NCBI GenBank assembly: GCA_020845775.1
Contig: JADLFC010000051.1
Span: 1-47,743, forward strand
Length of the DNA stretch: 47,743 nucleotides
Direction: 5' to 3'
DNA from: Deltaproteobacteria bacterium
GTDB lineage: Bacteria > Bdellovibrionota_C > UBA2361 > SZUA-149 > JADLFC01
Positions 35,830 to 43,262 of this stretch are shown piece after piece (positions within the stretch are counted from its first letter, which is position 1; each line of letters starts with the position of its first letter). A program made the translations under genes and the position numbers. The notes under the pieces are model-generated. The model was not told the origin of the DNA and searched no databases. It saw only the letters and a program-made list of their open reading frames with translations.

Positions 35830-36681
35830 ATGGATGCAACTTGCGTTTTTTCACAGCATTTTTTCGCACTATTTGTTCGTGTAGCGACGTTTACTCTGGC
35901 TCTCAGTCTGCTGCCTACGCGGATTTTGCCGAGAATTGTAGCAGTAGCGTTGGCTGTGTCGATGCTTTTTTTTTTCGGCATTGGAAAAGCCGTGGAGACC
36001 TGTGATTTGCTGTCGATACAGCGGTTGCTTCAGTCGCAACTAGCACCTACTCTTTCGAGTATCGTTTTTGAAATTAGTGTGGGTGTTGTGATGGCGGTGT
36101 TTATTGGCGTCGTTGGCTATGGCGCTAATCTTGCTGGTTTGTGGATCTCAGAGATGATTGATTTTCGAGTATGTGGCTTGGAAGAAGATGATGATTTTTG
36201 GGGTACTAAAATATTTAGCGCCGGTCGCGGCTTACTTTCGGCTTTTTTGCTTTTTTTCGTCACGACTACTTTTGTTGAATCTTCAAGTGGCCTTTCAGCG
36301 TTGTTCTCGTTTATGGCGGAATCTATTTTATTTGTTAGCCCGGCTATTGAGCTCGACGCGCTAATGAGTAGCTCTTATATAGTAAAGAATGTAATTGTTG
36401 CAGCAGCAAGCGGAGCATCTTATCTAGGTTTAACTATCATTATCCCACTATTAATAATTGCGTTGATAGTAGATTTGTCTTTTTTTCTAGCAAATCGGTA
36501 TTTTCGATCCTTAGCCCGGACATCGGCGTTAGTCAGTGTAAGGATGCCTATTGTTCTTTTATTGTTTTCACTGACTTTGTATTGGCAGGCCGATAAACTC
36601 GTCGATACATTCGAGAAGTCGGTTTCTGCGGATGCCGTTCAGAGCTGGTTAACGCAGTTAACAAGAATGAAAGAACCTTAA
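35830..36681 (+). CDS. sctT: Type III export gate protein SctT (FliR family)
   Basis: About 283 residues from ATG 35830, which leaves a 4-base gap after sctS; an upstream GTG at 35755 would overlap sctS and is rejected. There are six or more hydrophobic helices. Family-like segments: FALFVRVATFTLALSLLPTRILPRIVAVALAV, ISVGVVMAVFIGVVGYGANLAGLWISEMIDFR and LTIIIPLLIIALIVDLSFFLANRYF. Normal length for the family. Completes the R-S-T pore. Confidence 0.9.
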   Translation: MDATCVFSQHFFALFVRVATFTLALSLLPTRILPRIVAVALAVSMLFFFGIGKAVETCDLLSIQRLLQSQLAPTLSSIVFEISVGVVMAVFIGVVGYGANLAGLWISEMIDFRVCGLEEDDDFWGTKIFSAGRGLLSAFLLFFVTTTFVESSSGLSALFSFMAESILFVSPAIELDALMSSSYIVKNVIVAAASGASYLGLTIIIPLLIIALIVDLSFFLANRYFRSLARTSALVSVRMPIVLLLFSLTLYWQADKLVDTFEKSVSADAVQSWLTQLTRMKEP

Positions 36682-36717
36682 GAACGAGGTATAGGGGGAA
36701 GTTTAAGAACATAACCG

Positions 36718-37545
36718 ATGTCAGTCGAAAACAAACAATTTCCGGCAACTGAAACTAAGTTGCGCCGTCTTCGCCAAGCGGGGACTGTCGCTTTTAGCGC
36801 CGATTTCACGTCGTTTGGCGTTACCATTGGTTTTTTTGTTGGCGTAGGTGTTTTTTTACTTAGACAAGTGGATGAACTGCTGCCTTTTTTGAAGGCGTTT
36901 TGGGCTGGCGGTAGAGTTAATGTTGCAGGTGCCGAAAGCGTCTCAAGTGCTTTTAAAGTTCTGTTAGAAGCAAGTGCTTGTTTCCTTCTTGCCGTTCTAA
37001 CAATAGTTGTTTTACTGGGATTTTATCAGACTCGTTTCTTGTTTACACTAATTCCACTTAGGCCGAGTCTCGCTAGTTTTGCCTCCCTAGGGCGCAATTT
37101 GTTTGGCGATTTTTCAGGGCGTGTGAGCCAAGTATTCTTTGCGACGATTAAGGTTTTGGCCTGGGTAGTTGTGGTTGTCCTTTTTATGCTTCACTGTATC
37201 TCGGAAATGCCGCAGAATCTTGTGGAGATAGATGGCGCTGTGAGAACCTCCGTTGCTGAGGCGGATTATGCTGCTAAACAGGAGTTTAATGGAGTTAAGG
37301 CGGAAAGTGAGGTTACTATTGCCTTTCGCAATTACTATCGATCGTTTGGGCGCTATTTGTTATTCTTTTTTGCTGTAATACTTGGTTTTTCTTTTTTTGT
37401 TGGTATCTTGTCGCGATTCGTGGTCGTGGTGGCGTATGCTAATAAGCATAAGATGTCACGTGCGGAGATTGAAGCTGAAAATAGAGAGTCGGAGGCGTCG
37501 CCAGAAATGAAGACGGCAATGAAGGCGTTAATCCAAGAAGAATAG
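36718..37545 (+). CDS. sctU: C-terminally truncated SctU (FlhB family) lacking the NPTH domain
   Basis: 275 residues against ~350 for the family. The four-helix membrane part is present (TKLRRLRQAGTVAFSADF at the start). The cytoplasmic linker HKMSRAEIEAENRESEASPEMK matches the conserved FlhB/YscU region just after the last helix. The protein then stops at TAG 37543-37545, about 18 residues before the expected Asn-Pro-Thr-His autocleavage site, so the whole substrate-switching domain is missing. Cleavage-dependent switching from needle to effector export is therefore impossible. All neighbours are intact, so this looks like a tolerated or adaptive loss, not general decay. A sequencing error at the TAG cannot be excluded. 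Confidence 0.88.
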   Translation: MSVENKQFPATETKLRRLRQAGTVAFSADFTSFGVTIGFFVGVGVFLLRQVDELLPFLKAFWAGGRVNVAGAESVSSAFKVLLEASACFLLAVLTIVVLLGFYQTRFLFTLIPLRPSLASFASLGRNLFGDFSGRVSQVFFATIKVLAWVVVVVLFMLHCISEMPQNLVEIDGAVRTSVAEADYAAKQEFNGVKAESEVTIAFRNYYRSFGRYLLFFFAVILGFSFFVGILSRFVVVVAYANKHKMSRAEIEAENRESEASPEMKTAMKALIQEE

Positions 37546-37602
37546 GATAAGAACCAAATGCAACATAGAGATAGTGTTTTGGTTAGTAGGAAAAGTTATT
37601 AA
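37546..37602 (+). pseudogene. Remnant of the SctU C-terminal linker after the stop
   Basis: Reading on in the same frame past TAG gives 18 codons, DKNQMQHRDSVLVSRKSY, then TAA. The segment HRDSVLVSRKSY lines up with the family stretch leading to and covering NPTH (for example RSSVVVANPTH), with NPTH replaced by RKSY. This suggests the gene once ran on into the autocleavage domain, which then mutated and was deleted. The match is short and based on memory of the family. Confidence 0.45.
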
Positions 37603-37604
37603 CA

Positions 37605-38039
37605 ATGGTATCAACTACGAGGAGAAAGACGGGAATAGTTGAAACTGGCAAGCGAGGTGGAAAGGCAGGCGATGTTTTGGAAGTTTCTGCCGATGCCTTG
37701 CCCGAAGATGAGCCGATAGTGGGTGCGCAGGGTATTAGTGGCCAAGTTAGACTTGAGCAAACAGGTATAACGGGCGAGCGACCTCCTAGAATAGGCGAGG
37801 TTTATCCTGGAAAGGCAAATCTGTCCGTCATGCCGTTTGCAGTGTTGCTCCCTGCGCTGGGAGATCTCCGGCGACTCAATGCATTAAAGCAGGAGTTTAG
37901 CGAACGAATCGAATTATTGTCGGAGCACGATCCGAATATCGATGAGGCATCCGCGAAAAGGCGCTCAAGCGAGATGTCAATGCTTACGCAGGTGTTGACT
38001 TGGCTAACGGTGGGAGAAAATAAGGGAATTAGGGATTAG
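37605..38039 (+). CDS. Unknown protein downstream of sctU
   Basis: 144 residues, not recognised. The first ~75 are polar and low in complexity; residues ~80-140 form a conserved-looking helical region (MPFAVLLPALGDLRRLNALKQEF, later SEMSMLTQVLTWL). No membrane helix or signal peptide. It lies where type III loci often encode chaperones, gatekeepers or secreted proteins, and is followed 5 bases later by a TPR gene. A substrate or chaperone role is possible but unproven. It is not an NPTH-domain fragment. Confidence 0.65.
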   Translation: MVSTTRRKTGIVETGKRGGKAGDVLEVSADALPEDEPIVGAQGISGQVRLEQTGITGERPPRIGEVYPGKANLSVMPFAVLLPALGDLRRLNALKQEFSERIELLSEHDPNIDEASAKRRSSEMSMLTQVLTWLTVGENKGIRD

Positions 38040-38044
38040 CCACA

Positions 38045-38434
38045 ATGTATAGTGATGAGGATGTCTTTGCAATCTACGAGTTAGGCAGGCTCTATTATGA
38101 AATGGGCTATTTTACGCCAGCCGAGCGAATTTTTAGCGGCCTTTCTACTGTGGACGATAACAGGACACCAGCGCGATTGGCGGTCGGGTTGATTAAGCTT
38201 GAACGCGGACTTTTTAAGGATTCAATAAAGTATTTTAGAGCTGCAATTGAGGAAAGTCACTACACGCTTCCCGCAAAATTGGCTTTGTGTGCGGCTTTTA
38301 TTGCCGAAAAAGAAATGTCGCGCGCTAAAACTATGCTAATAGAGATTGCCCCACAGTTGGAACAACTTCCGTCACGCCTTGCCGGGATGAGGATTCTTTG
38401 GGAAGCTTTGGTTCTTAGGTGTGAGGAAGGTTAG
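38045..38434 (+). CDS. Small TPR protein, possible type III chaperone
   Basis: 129 residues with about three tetratricopeptide-like repeats: IYELGRLYYEMGYFTPAERIFSGL, LAVGLIKLERGLFKDSIKYFRAAI, and LALCAAFIAEKEMSRAKTMLIEI. Size and fold resemble class II type III chaperones and the SctG/YscG group. It is the last gene of the secretion block and ends 11 bases from the convergent M48 gene. The specific partner is unknown; the protein encoded just upstream is a natural candidate. Confidence 0.75.
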   Translation: MYSDEDVFAIYELGRLYYEMGYFTPAERIFSGLSTVDDNRTPARLAVGLIKLERGLFKDSIKYFRAAIEESHYTLPAKLALCAAFIAEKEMSRAKTMLIEIAPQLEQLPSRLAGMRILWEALVLRCEEG

Positions 38435-38445
38435 GAGTAAAATAT

Positions 38446-39195
38446 TTAACTTACTTTTTGGAAACGGTTTAGGTAGCGCTTCATTCTTGCAAATTCTCTA
38501 GTGTTGCTGATTGAATATTTGGGTTGCGGGCGAGTAGCTATTAGCTTTAGCAGCATAGCTTGTCTTTTTTTTACCCAGTCTGCATTTTCACTGAACGGTT
38601 TTCTCTGGTTTTGGCGATAAATAATATCGAGGGCCGTAAGCGCATGGCTTATGTCATAGGCGGCTAACTCGAGAATATGCGTGCTCATAACATCTGCCGC
38701 GATTTCGTTTCCAATTGAGAAGTAATACTGCGGGGCATTTGTATGGCCATCAGGTGGGCGCGGAGATTGCAACACATGCCCAAGTAAAGAGTGGGACATC
38801 TCATGAGCTACTATGGCCGCAAGTTCAGCCTCGTTTTGCAGATTCCTTAACAAACCTTTTGTGAGCAAGATGACATTATCTCCAGCAAAGAATGCGTTCT
38901 CTGAGTCAATATCGAGGACGAGGAGTTTCCAAGAATTAACGGCCCAAGAACTAACGCCTGAGTGCTTTCTGGTAAACTTCAGGTTAGCTACTTGAGCAGC
39001 TTTAGCTAGTTTATCTTCGAGGTTGTCTAAATAATGGTCGAGAGGCGCATGATTTACCAAGCCAAAAGTGTCAATAAACCAGGCTATCGAATTGCTTTCA
39101 GCGCCAGGCACAGGGCCGGACTTCGATGGCGATGATGGGCTACACGAGAGAGAAAGCGATGCTGCGAGAAAAAAAATGAGATTCCGGAAATTCAT
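38446..39195 (-). CDS. M48-family metalloprotease, lipoprotein
   Basis: About 249 residues from ATG 39195; a TTG at 39231 is less likely. A signal peptide ends in a lipobox SLSC with Cys at residue 18. The zinc site HEMSH (~127-131) and the downstream NEIAADVMSTHIL, which holds the third ligand Glu, are intact. Such periplasmic M48 lipoproteins (BepA/LoiP-like) act in outer-membrane protein quality control. It is convergent with the TPR gene and divergent from comEC, whose start overlaps or closely faces its own. Confidence 0.87.
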   Translation of the reverse strand: MNFRNLIFFLAASLSLSCSPSSPSKSGPVPGAESNSIAWFIDTFGLVNHAPLDHYLDNLEDKLAKAAQVANLKFTRKHSGVSSWAVNSWKLLVLDIDSENAFFAGDNVILLTKGLLRNLQNEAELAAIVAHEMSHSLLGHVLQSPRPPDGHTNAPQYYFSIGNEIAADVMSTHILELAAYDISHALTALDIIYRQNQRKPFSENADWVKKRQAMLLKLIATRPQPKYSISNTREFARMKRYLNRFQKVS

Positions 39196-40843
39196 ATGTA
39201 ATTGTTTTCGAGCCACCTGTCGTTTTGCCAATAACGATAGCGTAGAAATAGTGATGTTGCTAGCGCTTATTATGCTTAGTCAGCTTAGGGTTATTGTCGG
39301 ACGAGAAGTATCATTTCTGCTCATATGCGGCTTAGGTATGTTGTGTTTTTGTTTTGCGGCATTGTCCTTAAGACAAGGATTCTCCGTTACGTCCATTAAT
39401 AAGTGCCTTTGTCGCCTGCTGTTCTGCGCTGCCTTAGCAGCAGCCGTTTCCTTGTTAGCAATTAATGTCTTGCCTACTGAAGCTGCTATCCTCAAATTGA
39501 GAGCTATTGCGATAGATCAAGATTCTCATTTTAGCAGGAGCAGGAGCTCGCTGCTAAAAGGCAAAGTGGTTGGCTCTCTGGAACGCGCAAGAGTAGGGGA
39601 GCTAAGAGTAACGGTGTATTCCGAGGAGATAGGGGGAAAAGTTTTGCTCACATCCTCAGATTTGCCGTGGTCGCCGCTTGCTGACTTAATAGCGGGCGAT
39701 AAAATAGCGGTGCGTGCAAAACTATCTCCCGTCGTAACTCAGGGAGAAAGCCGTCCTCCTATCTTTTCTTATCGTGGGTTCTTGTATAGAAGGGGAATAG
39801 TCGCGCAGGGTGCCGTAGAGCGAGTAGTGGCAACGAGCAAAATAGAGGATAGTGCGCGAAAGCGCCTCGTTACCAAGCTAATTGAGCGGCTAATCGCAGA
39901 AATGGGGCCGAGTGACTCTTTAGATGTTTTACTGGCGCTTACAGTTGGCGAGCGGGCAGTGGTTGCGTATGAAGTGGAGCAACTTTTTAGAGATACTGGG
40001 ACTTCGCATATTTTGGTGGTATCTGGCTTCCACGTAGGGATGATTTACATGCTCATATTTGTTTGTATAAAATGGCTCGTTGGGCGAATCCCCGTATTGC
40101 TTTTGTTCATGCGTGCCGAGTTGCTGGCAGCTGTTGTAGGCTATTTTGCCACTTGGTTTTACGCACTGGTGGTGGGGCTGTCGCCAACGGTGGTTAGATC
40201 CATGTCGGCTATTTCTCTGGTGGTGCTTGGCTTAGCTCTTGGGCGGAGTCGTCAAGCGATAAGAAGCCTGCTGGTGGCCTTTCTCGTGGTAGCTTTTGTT
40301 TGGCCAGCGGCATTTTTGGATGTTGGCTGTCAATTGACTTTTTTTGCGATATTTGGATTGCTATGGAGCAGCGATATTTGTGATCGCATAAAGGCAAAAT
40401 GCCTTAGCGTTAAAGGGAGCAAGTTGTCATTATTTTTAATTGCCAACTGTGTTACCTGCTTTTGTGCCTGGTATTGCACCGCGCCAATAGTGCTATTGTG
40501 GTTCAATTCCATCGTTCCCATGGGGCCGCTCATAAATGTCATAGCAGTTCCTATGTTTAGCGTTGCCATTATTGTGGGAATTGTGGCTATAGTTGCCTTT
40601 GGGCTAGCGTTGCCATTTTCCGACTTGCTAATTCGAATAGTCCTAAGGCTCGTGGACTATTTGCTTGTGATGCTTGCAGAGCTAGATAGTGTCGCGAAGA
40701 GCGCAAGAGTGGGTGTCATAGCCTTGGCGCCAGCCACAAGTCAAGTAATAGCAGTATTGTTTGTGCTAGGATTTCTTTTATATGTGACTATTGTCTCAAT
40801 AGCTGCCAAGAACGAAAGCGAACACTCAGTGTGGCCTTACTAG
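39176..40843 (+). CDS. comEC: ComEC/Rec2-family DNA uptake channel
   Basis: About 555 residues from ATG 39176. N-terminal helices, then a DUF4131-type domain, then the competence core: HILVVSGFHVGMIYML and GLSPTVVRSMSAISLVVLG are the family signatures, with multiple further helices (~270-540). ComEC moves single-stranded DNA across the inner membrane. It ends after the membrane core, so it lacks the C-terminal metallo-beta-lactamase-like domain of long ComEC. The start is uncertain: ATG 39176 would overlap the divergent M48 start by 20 bases, while GTG 39251 or ATG 39254 would not. The 3' end overlaps the convergent gene by 18 bases. Confidence 0.87.
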   Translation: MRFRKFICNCFRATCRFANNDSVEIVMLLALIMLSQLRVIVGREVSFLLICGLGMLCFCFAALSLRQGFSVTSINKCLCRLLFCAALAAAVSLLAINVLPTEAAILKLRAIAIDQDSHFSRSRSSLLKGKVVGSLERARVGELRVTVYSEEIGGKVLLTSSDLPWSPLADLIAGDKIAVRAKLSPVVTQGESRPPIFSYRGFLYRRGIVAQGAVERVVATSKIEDSARKRLVTKLIERLIAEMGPSDSLDVLLALTVGERAVVAYEVEQLFRDTGTSHILVVSGFHVGMIYMLIFVCIKWLVGRIPVLLLFMRAELLAAVVGYFATWFYALVVGLSPTVVRSMSAISLVVLGLALGRSRQAIRSLLVAFLVVAFVWPAAFLDVGCQLTFFAIFGLLWSSDICDRIKAKCLSVKGSKLSLFLIANCVTCFCAWYCTAPIVLLWFNSIVPMGPLINVIAVPMFSVAIIVGIVAIVAFGLALPFSDLLIRIVLRLVDYLLVMLAELDSVAKSARVGVIALAPATSQVIAVLFVLGFLLYVTIVSIAAKNESEHSVWPY

Positions 40844-41176
40844 GAAAGCGATAGCAATTAGTAATGTGCCTAGCAGCAAAAAAATTTTTCCACCAGTCTT
40901 AACCAAATTGTATAGCTCAATACGAGCTTGGGCCTTTTCGCGACGGGCATACAAGAGATCCCGCGTCGTTTTTGTTTGCTGAACGCGACGAAGCGGAAAG
41001 GCATTTGTTACTTCGCTCGCAGCTTCGGCGCTAGAAAGATTTTTTAGCATCGATTCGTATTCTAAACCCTTATAATAGCCAATGCTCAGGTTGCCCAGGC
41101 CAAGCAGTAATAGAAAAGCTCCAATTACGGGGATGGCGCGCAACAAACGAGACGTATGACTATTAGGCGAAATCAT
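40826..41176 (-). CDS. Small two-helix membrane protein
   Basis: 116 residues, not recognised. Hydrophobic helices near residues ~14-33 and ~93-112 enclose a charged central region with a likely coiled-coil (RDLLYARREKAQARIELYNLVK). Convergent with and overlapping comEC by 18 bases. No domain is visible. Confidence 0.55.
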   Translation of the reverse strand: MISPNSHTSRLLRAIPVIGAFLLLLGLGNLSIGYYKGLEYESMLKNLSSAEAASEVTNAFPLRRVQQTKTTRDLLYARREKAQARIELYNLVKTGGKIFLLLGTLLIAIAFLVRPH

Positions 41177-41411
41177 TGGTACTTAGTTTATAGACAATTG
41201 GCCAATATTTGCAACAATATAGTCAAGTAATAATCGAAATGCCCTATACTTAGCTGTTATGGATTTCTTTGATTGCAGCAGATGAAATGGCGTGGCAAGG
41301 TACAAGTCAATTAATTTTGCTTTTTGTGGCGTTTCTGTCATCAAACTAATTTGGTCTGTTTGGATCAGGTGTTTGTCGGACGGCCTCTTATCTTTTTCGG
41401 GGTTTTTGGTC

Positions 41412-41819
41412 ATGCAAAAAATAAAAGCGAGTACAGCAAAGGTAAAGTTGTCATCGAACGGCGGAATTGGTCGCTTGTCCATACTGCTTATAATTCTTCT
41501 AGTCGTTTCTAGCGTATACGTTGGCAATCAGGTTATACCGTTTTATTACTATTATCATGAGATTTCTGGCTTGATGGAGAATCAGGCGGCGAAGGCCAGT
41601 ATTTTTAGTGATGAGCAGATTAGAAAAACGCTCATGAAGCAAATTAAGAAGCTCGAGTTACCTATCGGGGAGGAAGAAGATTTAAAGATAAACAGGTTTG
41701 ATGGCAAGATTTTAATTGAACTCGAGTATGAGGAAGTTCTTTATCTCGATTTAGGCGAGGATAGAGTTTACGACTTATACGTCTTTAAGTTTAATCCACG
41801 AGTTCAACGGAGTTATTAA
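41412..41819 (+). CDS. Small inner-membrane protein (DUF4845-like)
   Basis: About 135 residues from ATG 41412; an open frame extends upstream to 41292, but that part shows no conserved character. One N-terminal helix (ILLIILLVVSSVYVGNQVI) is followed by a soluble domain with YYYYHEISGLM and a beta-rich tail (KINRFDGKILIELEYEEVLYLDLG). This layout resembles DUF4845 proteins; function unknown. Bases 41177-41411 upstream contain no convincing gene and probably hold promoters for this gene and the divergent one. Confidence 0.6.
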   Translation: MQKIKASTAKVKLSSNGGIGRLSILLIILLVVSSVYVGNQVIPFYYYYHEISGLMENQAAKASIFSDEQIRKTLMKQIKKLELPIGEEEDLKINRFDGKILIELEYEEVLYLDLGEDRVYDLYVFKFNPRVQRSY

Positions 41820-41872
41820 TAGCATGTCGGGAAACGTTTGCATTTACAATTTTGTTTATTGAGGTGGTTGCC

Positions 41873-43255
41873 ATGAAGACATTCGATAATGTTTTGCAGT
41901 TAATTGGGAAAACCCCCCTGGTAAGAATCAATAAACTGGTCGCTCCACAGTCGGCTTGTCTTTATGCAAAACTCGAATATTTTAACCCAGGTGGATCTAT
42001 AAAAGATCGCATGGCAGCACATATCGTGGAATGTGCCGAACGGAGGGGAGATCTAAAACCAGGAGGCACAATAGTTGAAAGTACTTCGGGAAATACTGGT
42101 CTAGGACTGGCAATTGTTGGAGTGGTTAAAGGATATAGAACTATATTCACAATCCCCGATAAGATGAGCCAGGAAAAAATTAACATGCTAAAAGCCTTCG
42201 GCTCTGAAGTCATAGTCACTCCTACGGATGTGTCGCACGATTCCCCAGAGCACTATGTGGAAGTTGCCAAAAGAATTGCCCGCGAAACAAAAAATGCTTT
42301 TCATATTAACCAGTACGACAATTTGGACAATCCAGAGATCCATTATCGAACTACTGGCCCGGAGATCTGGGAGGATACTGATGGCAAGGTCGATTGTTTA
42401 GTTGCTGCTATCGGAACTGGAGGAACCGTATCGGGAACGGCAAGGTATCTCAAGGAGAAAGCTAAGGAGCAGAATCGAAATGTAACTGTGGTTTGCCCCG
42501 ATCCGATTGGAAGCGTTTTTGCTGATCTGTTTTATGGCCGCGAAGTCAAGAAGCCTAGAACTTATAAGGTAGAGGGCATAGGGCAGGATGCCATGGTGGG
42601 TGCTTTGGACATGTCAGTCATCGATGAAATTGTAAATGTTTCGGACAAGGATTCCTTTTTGACCGCCCGAAAGATGGCGCGAGAGGAGGGCATTTTTGCT
42701 GGAGGGTCTAGTGGTACAATAATGTTTACCGCCCTACAGGTGGCTAAGGATTTGGGGCCAGGCAAAATAGTAGTGGCCATTGTTTGCGACTCTGGAGATC
42801 GATACATAAGCAAGCAGTTTAACGACGAGTGGATGCGCGACATGGGATTCCTCGAATCTTTCAATAATTTGGCAAGCGTCAAGGATGTAATGCTGTCGAG
42901 TAGCTCTAAGATCGAGTATGCGGGTGCTGAGGAAGCAATCTCTAGTGTGGTTTTGCGTATGAGTTCTCTTGGTATATCGCAAATGCCCATAAAGCCAGCT
43001 AGTGGCAAGGTGGAGCTAATGGTGCGAGAGGTTGATTTGCTGCATGCGCTTGTCAATGCTACAGCTCGGGCGAACGACCCCGTAAAATCTATTGGCAAGC
43101 CCATAAGGAGCAAGGTTTTTATGGGCGATACCATAAGCGTTTTAAATCGCGTCTTTGAGACTAGCGATGTGGCCATAGTTGTTGATAAGGCCGATAACGT
43201 AACGGGCATTGTTAGTAAAATCGATCTCGTTAAGTTTCTCACGTCTAGATCCTAG
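41873..43255 (+). CDS. Cystathionine beta-synthase
   Basis: PLP enzyme of the cysteine synthase/cystathionine beta-synthase family with a C-terminal CBS pair (about 460 residues). IGKTPLVRIN, the PLP lysine (~44) in NPGGSIKDRMA, ESTSGNTGLGLA and GTGGTVSGTARYLKE are all intact. The CBS domains (~330-460: VKDVMLSSSSKIEYAGAEEAIS) favour cystathionine beta-synthase over O-acetylserine sulfhydrylase. ATG 41873 has GAGGTGG 5 bases upstream, better than ATG 41852. It stands 8-14 bases before the acyltransferase fusion gene. Confidence 0.9.
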   Translation: MKTFDNVLQLIGKTPLVRINKLVAPQSACLYAKLEYFNPGGSIKDRMAAHIVECAERRGDLKPGGTIVESTSGNTGLGLAIVGVVKGYRTIFTIPDKMSQEKINMLKAFGSEVIVTPTDVSHDSPEHYVEVAKRIARETKNAFHINQYDNLDNPEIHYRTTGPEIWEDTDGKVDCLVAAIGTGGTVSGTARYLKEKAKEQNRNVTVVCPDPIGSVFADLFYGREVKKPRTYKVEGIGQDAMVGALDMSVIDEIVNVSDKDSFLTARKMAREEGIFAGGSSGTIMFTALQVAKDLGPGKIVVAIVCDSGDRYISKQFNDEWMRDMGFLESFNNLASVKDVMLSSSSKIEYAGAEEAISSVVLRMSSLGISQMPIKPASGKVELMVREVDLLHALVNATARANDPVKSIGKPIRSKVFMGDTISVLNRVFETSDVAIVVDKADNVTGIVSKIDLVKFLTSRS

Positions 43256-43262
43256 GTGAGAC

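Noticed and set aside
24328-37545. Flagellar export genes
   Set aside because: No flagellin, hook, rod, FliG or motor gene is present. SctJ is a lipoprotein with only a C-terminal helix, and not a full FliF.
41183-41527. 114-residue minus-strand open frame
   Set aside because: It overlaps the better-supported membrane protein gene at 41412 and shows no recognisable domain or ribosome site.
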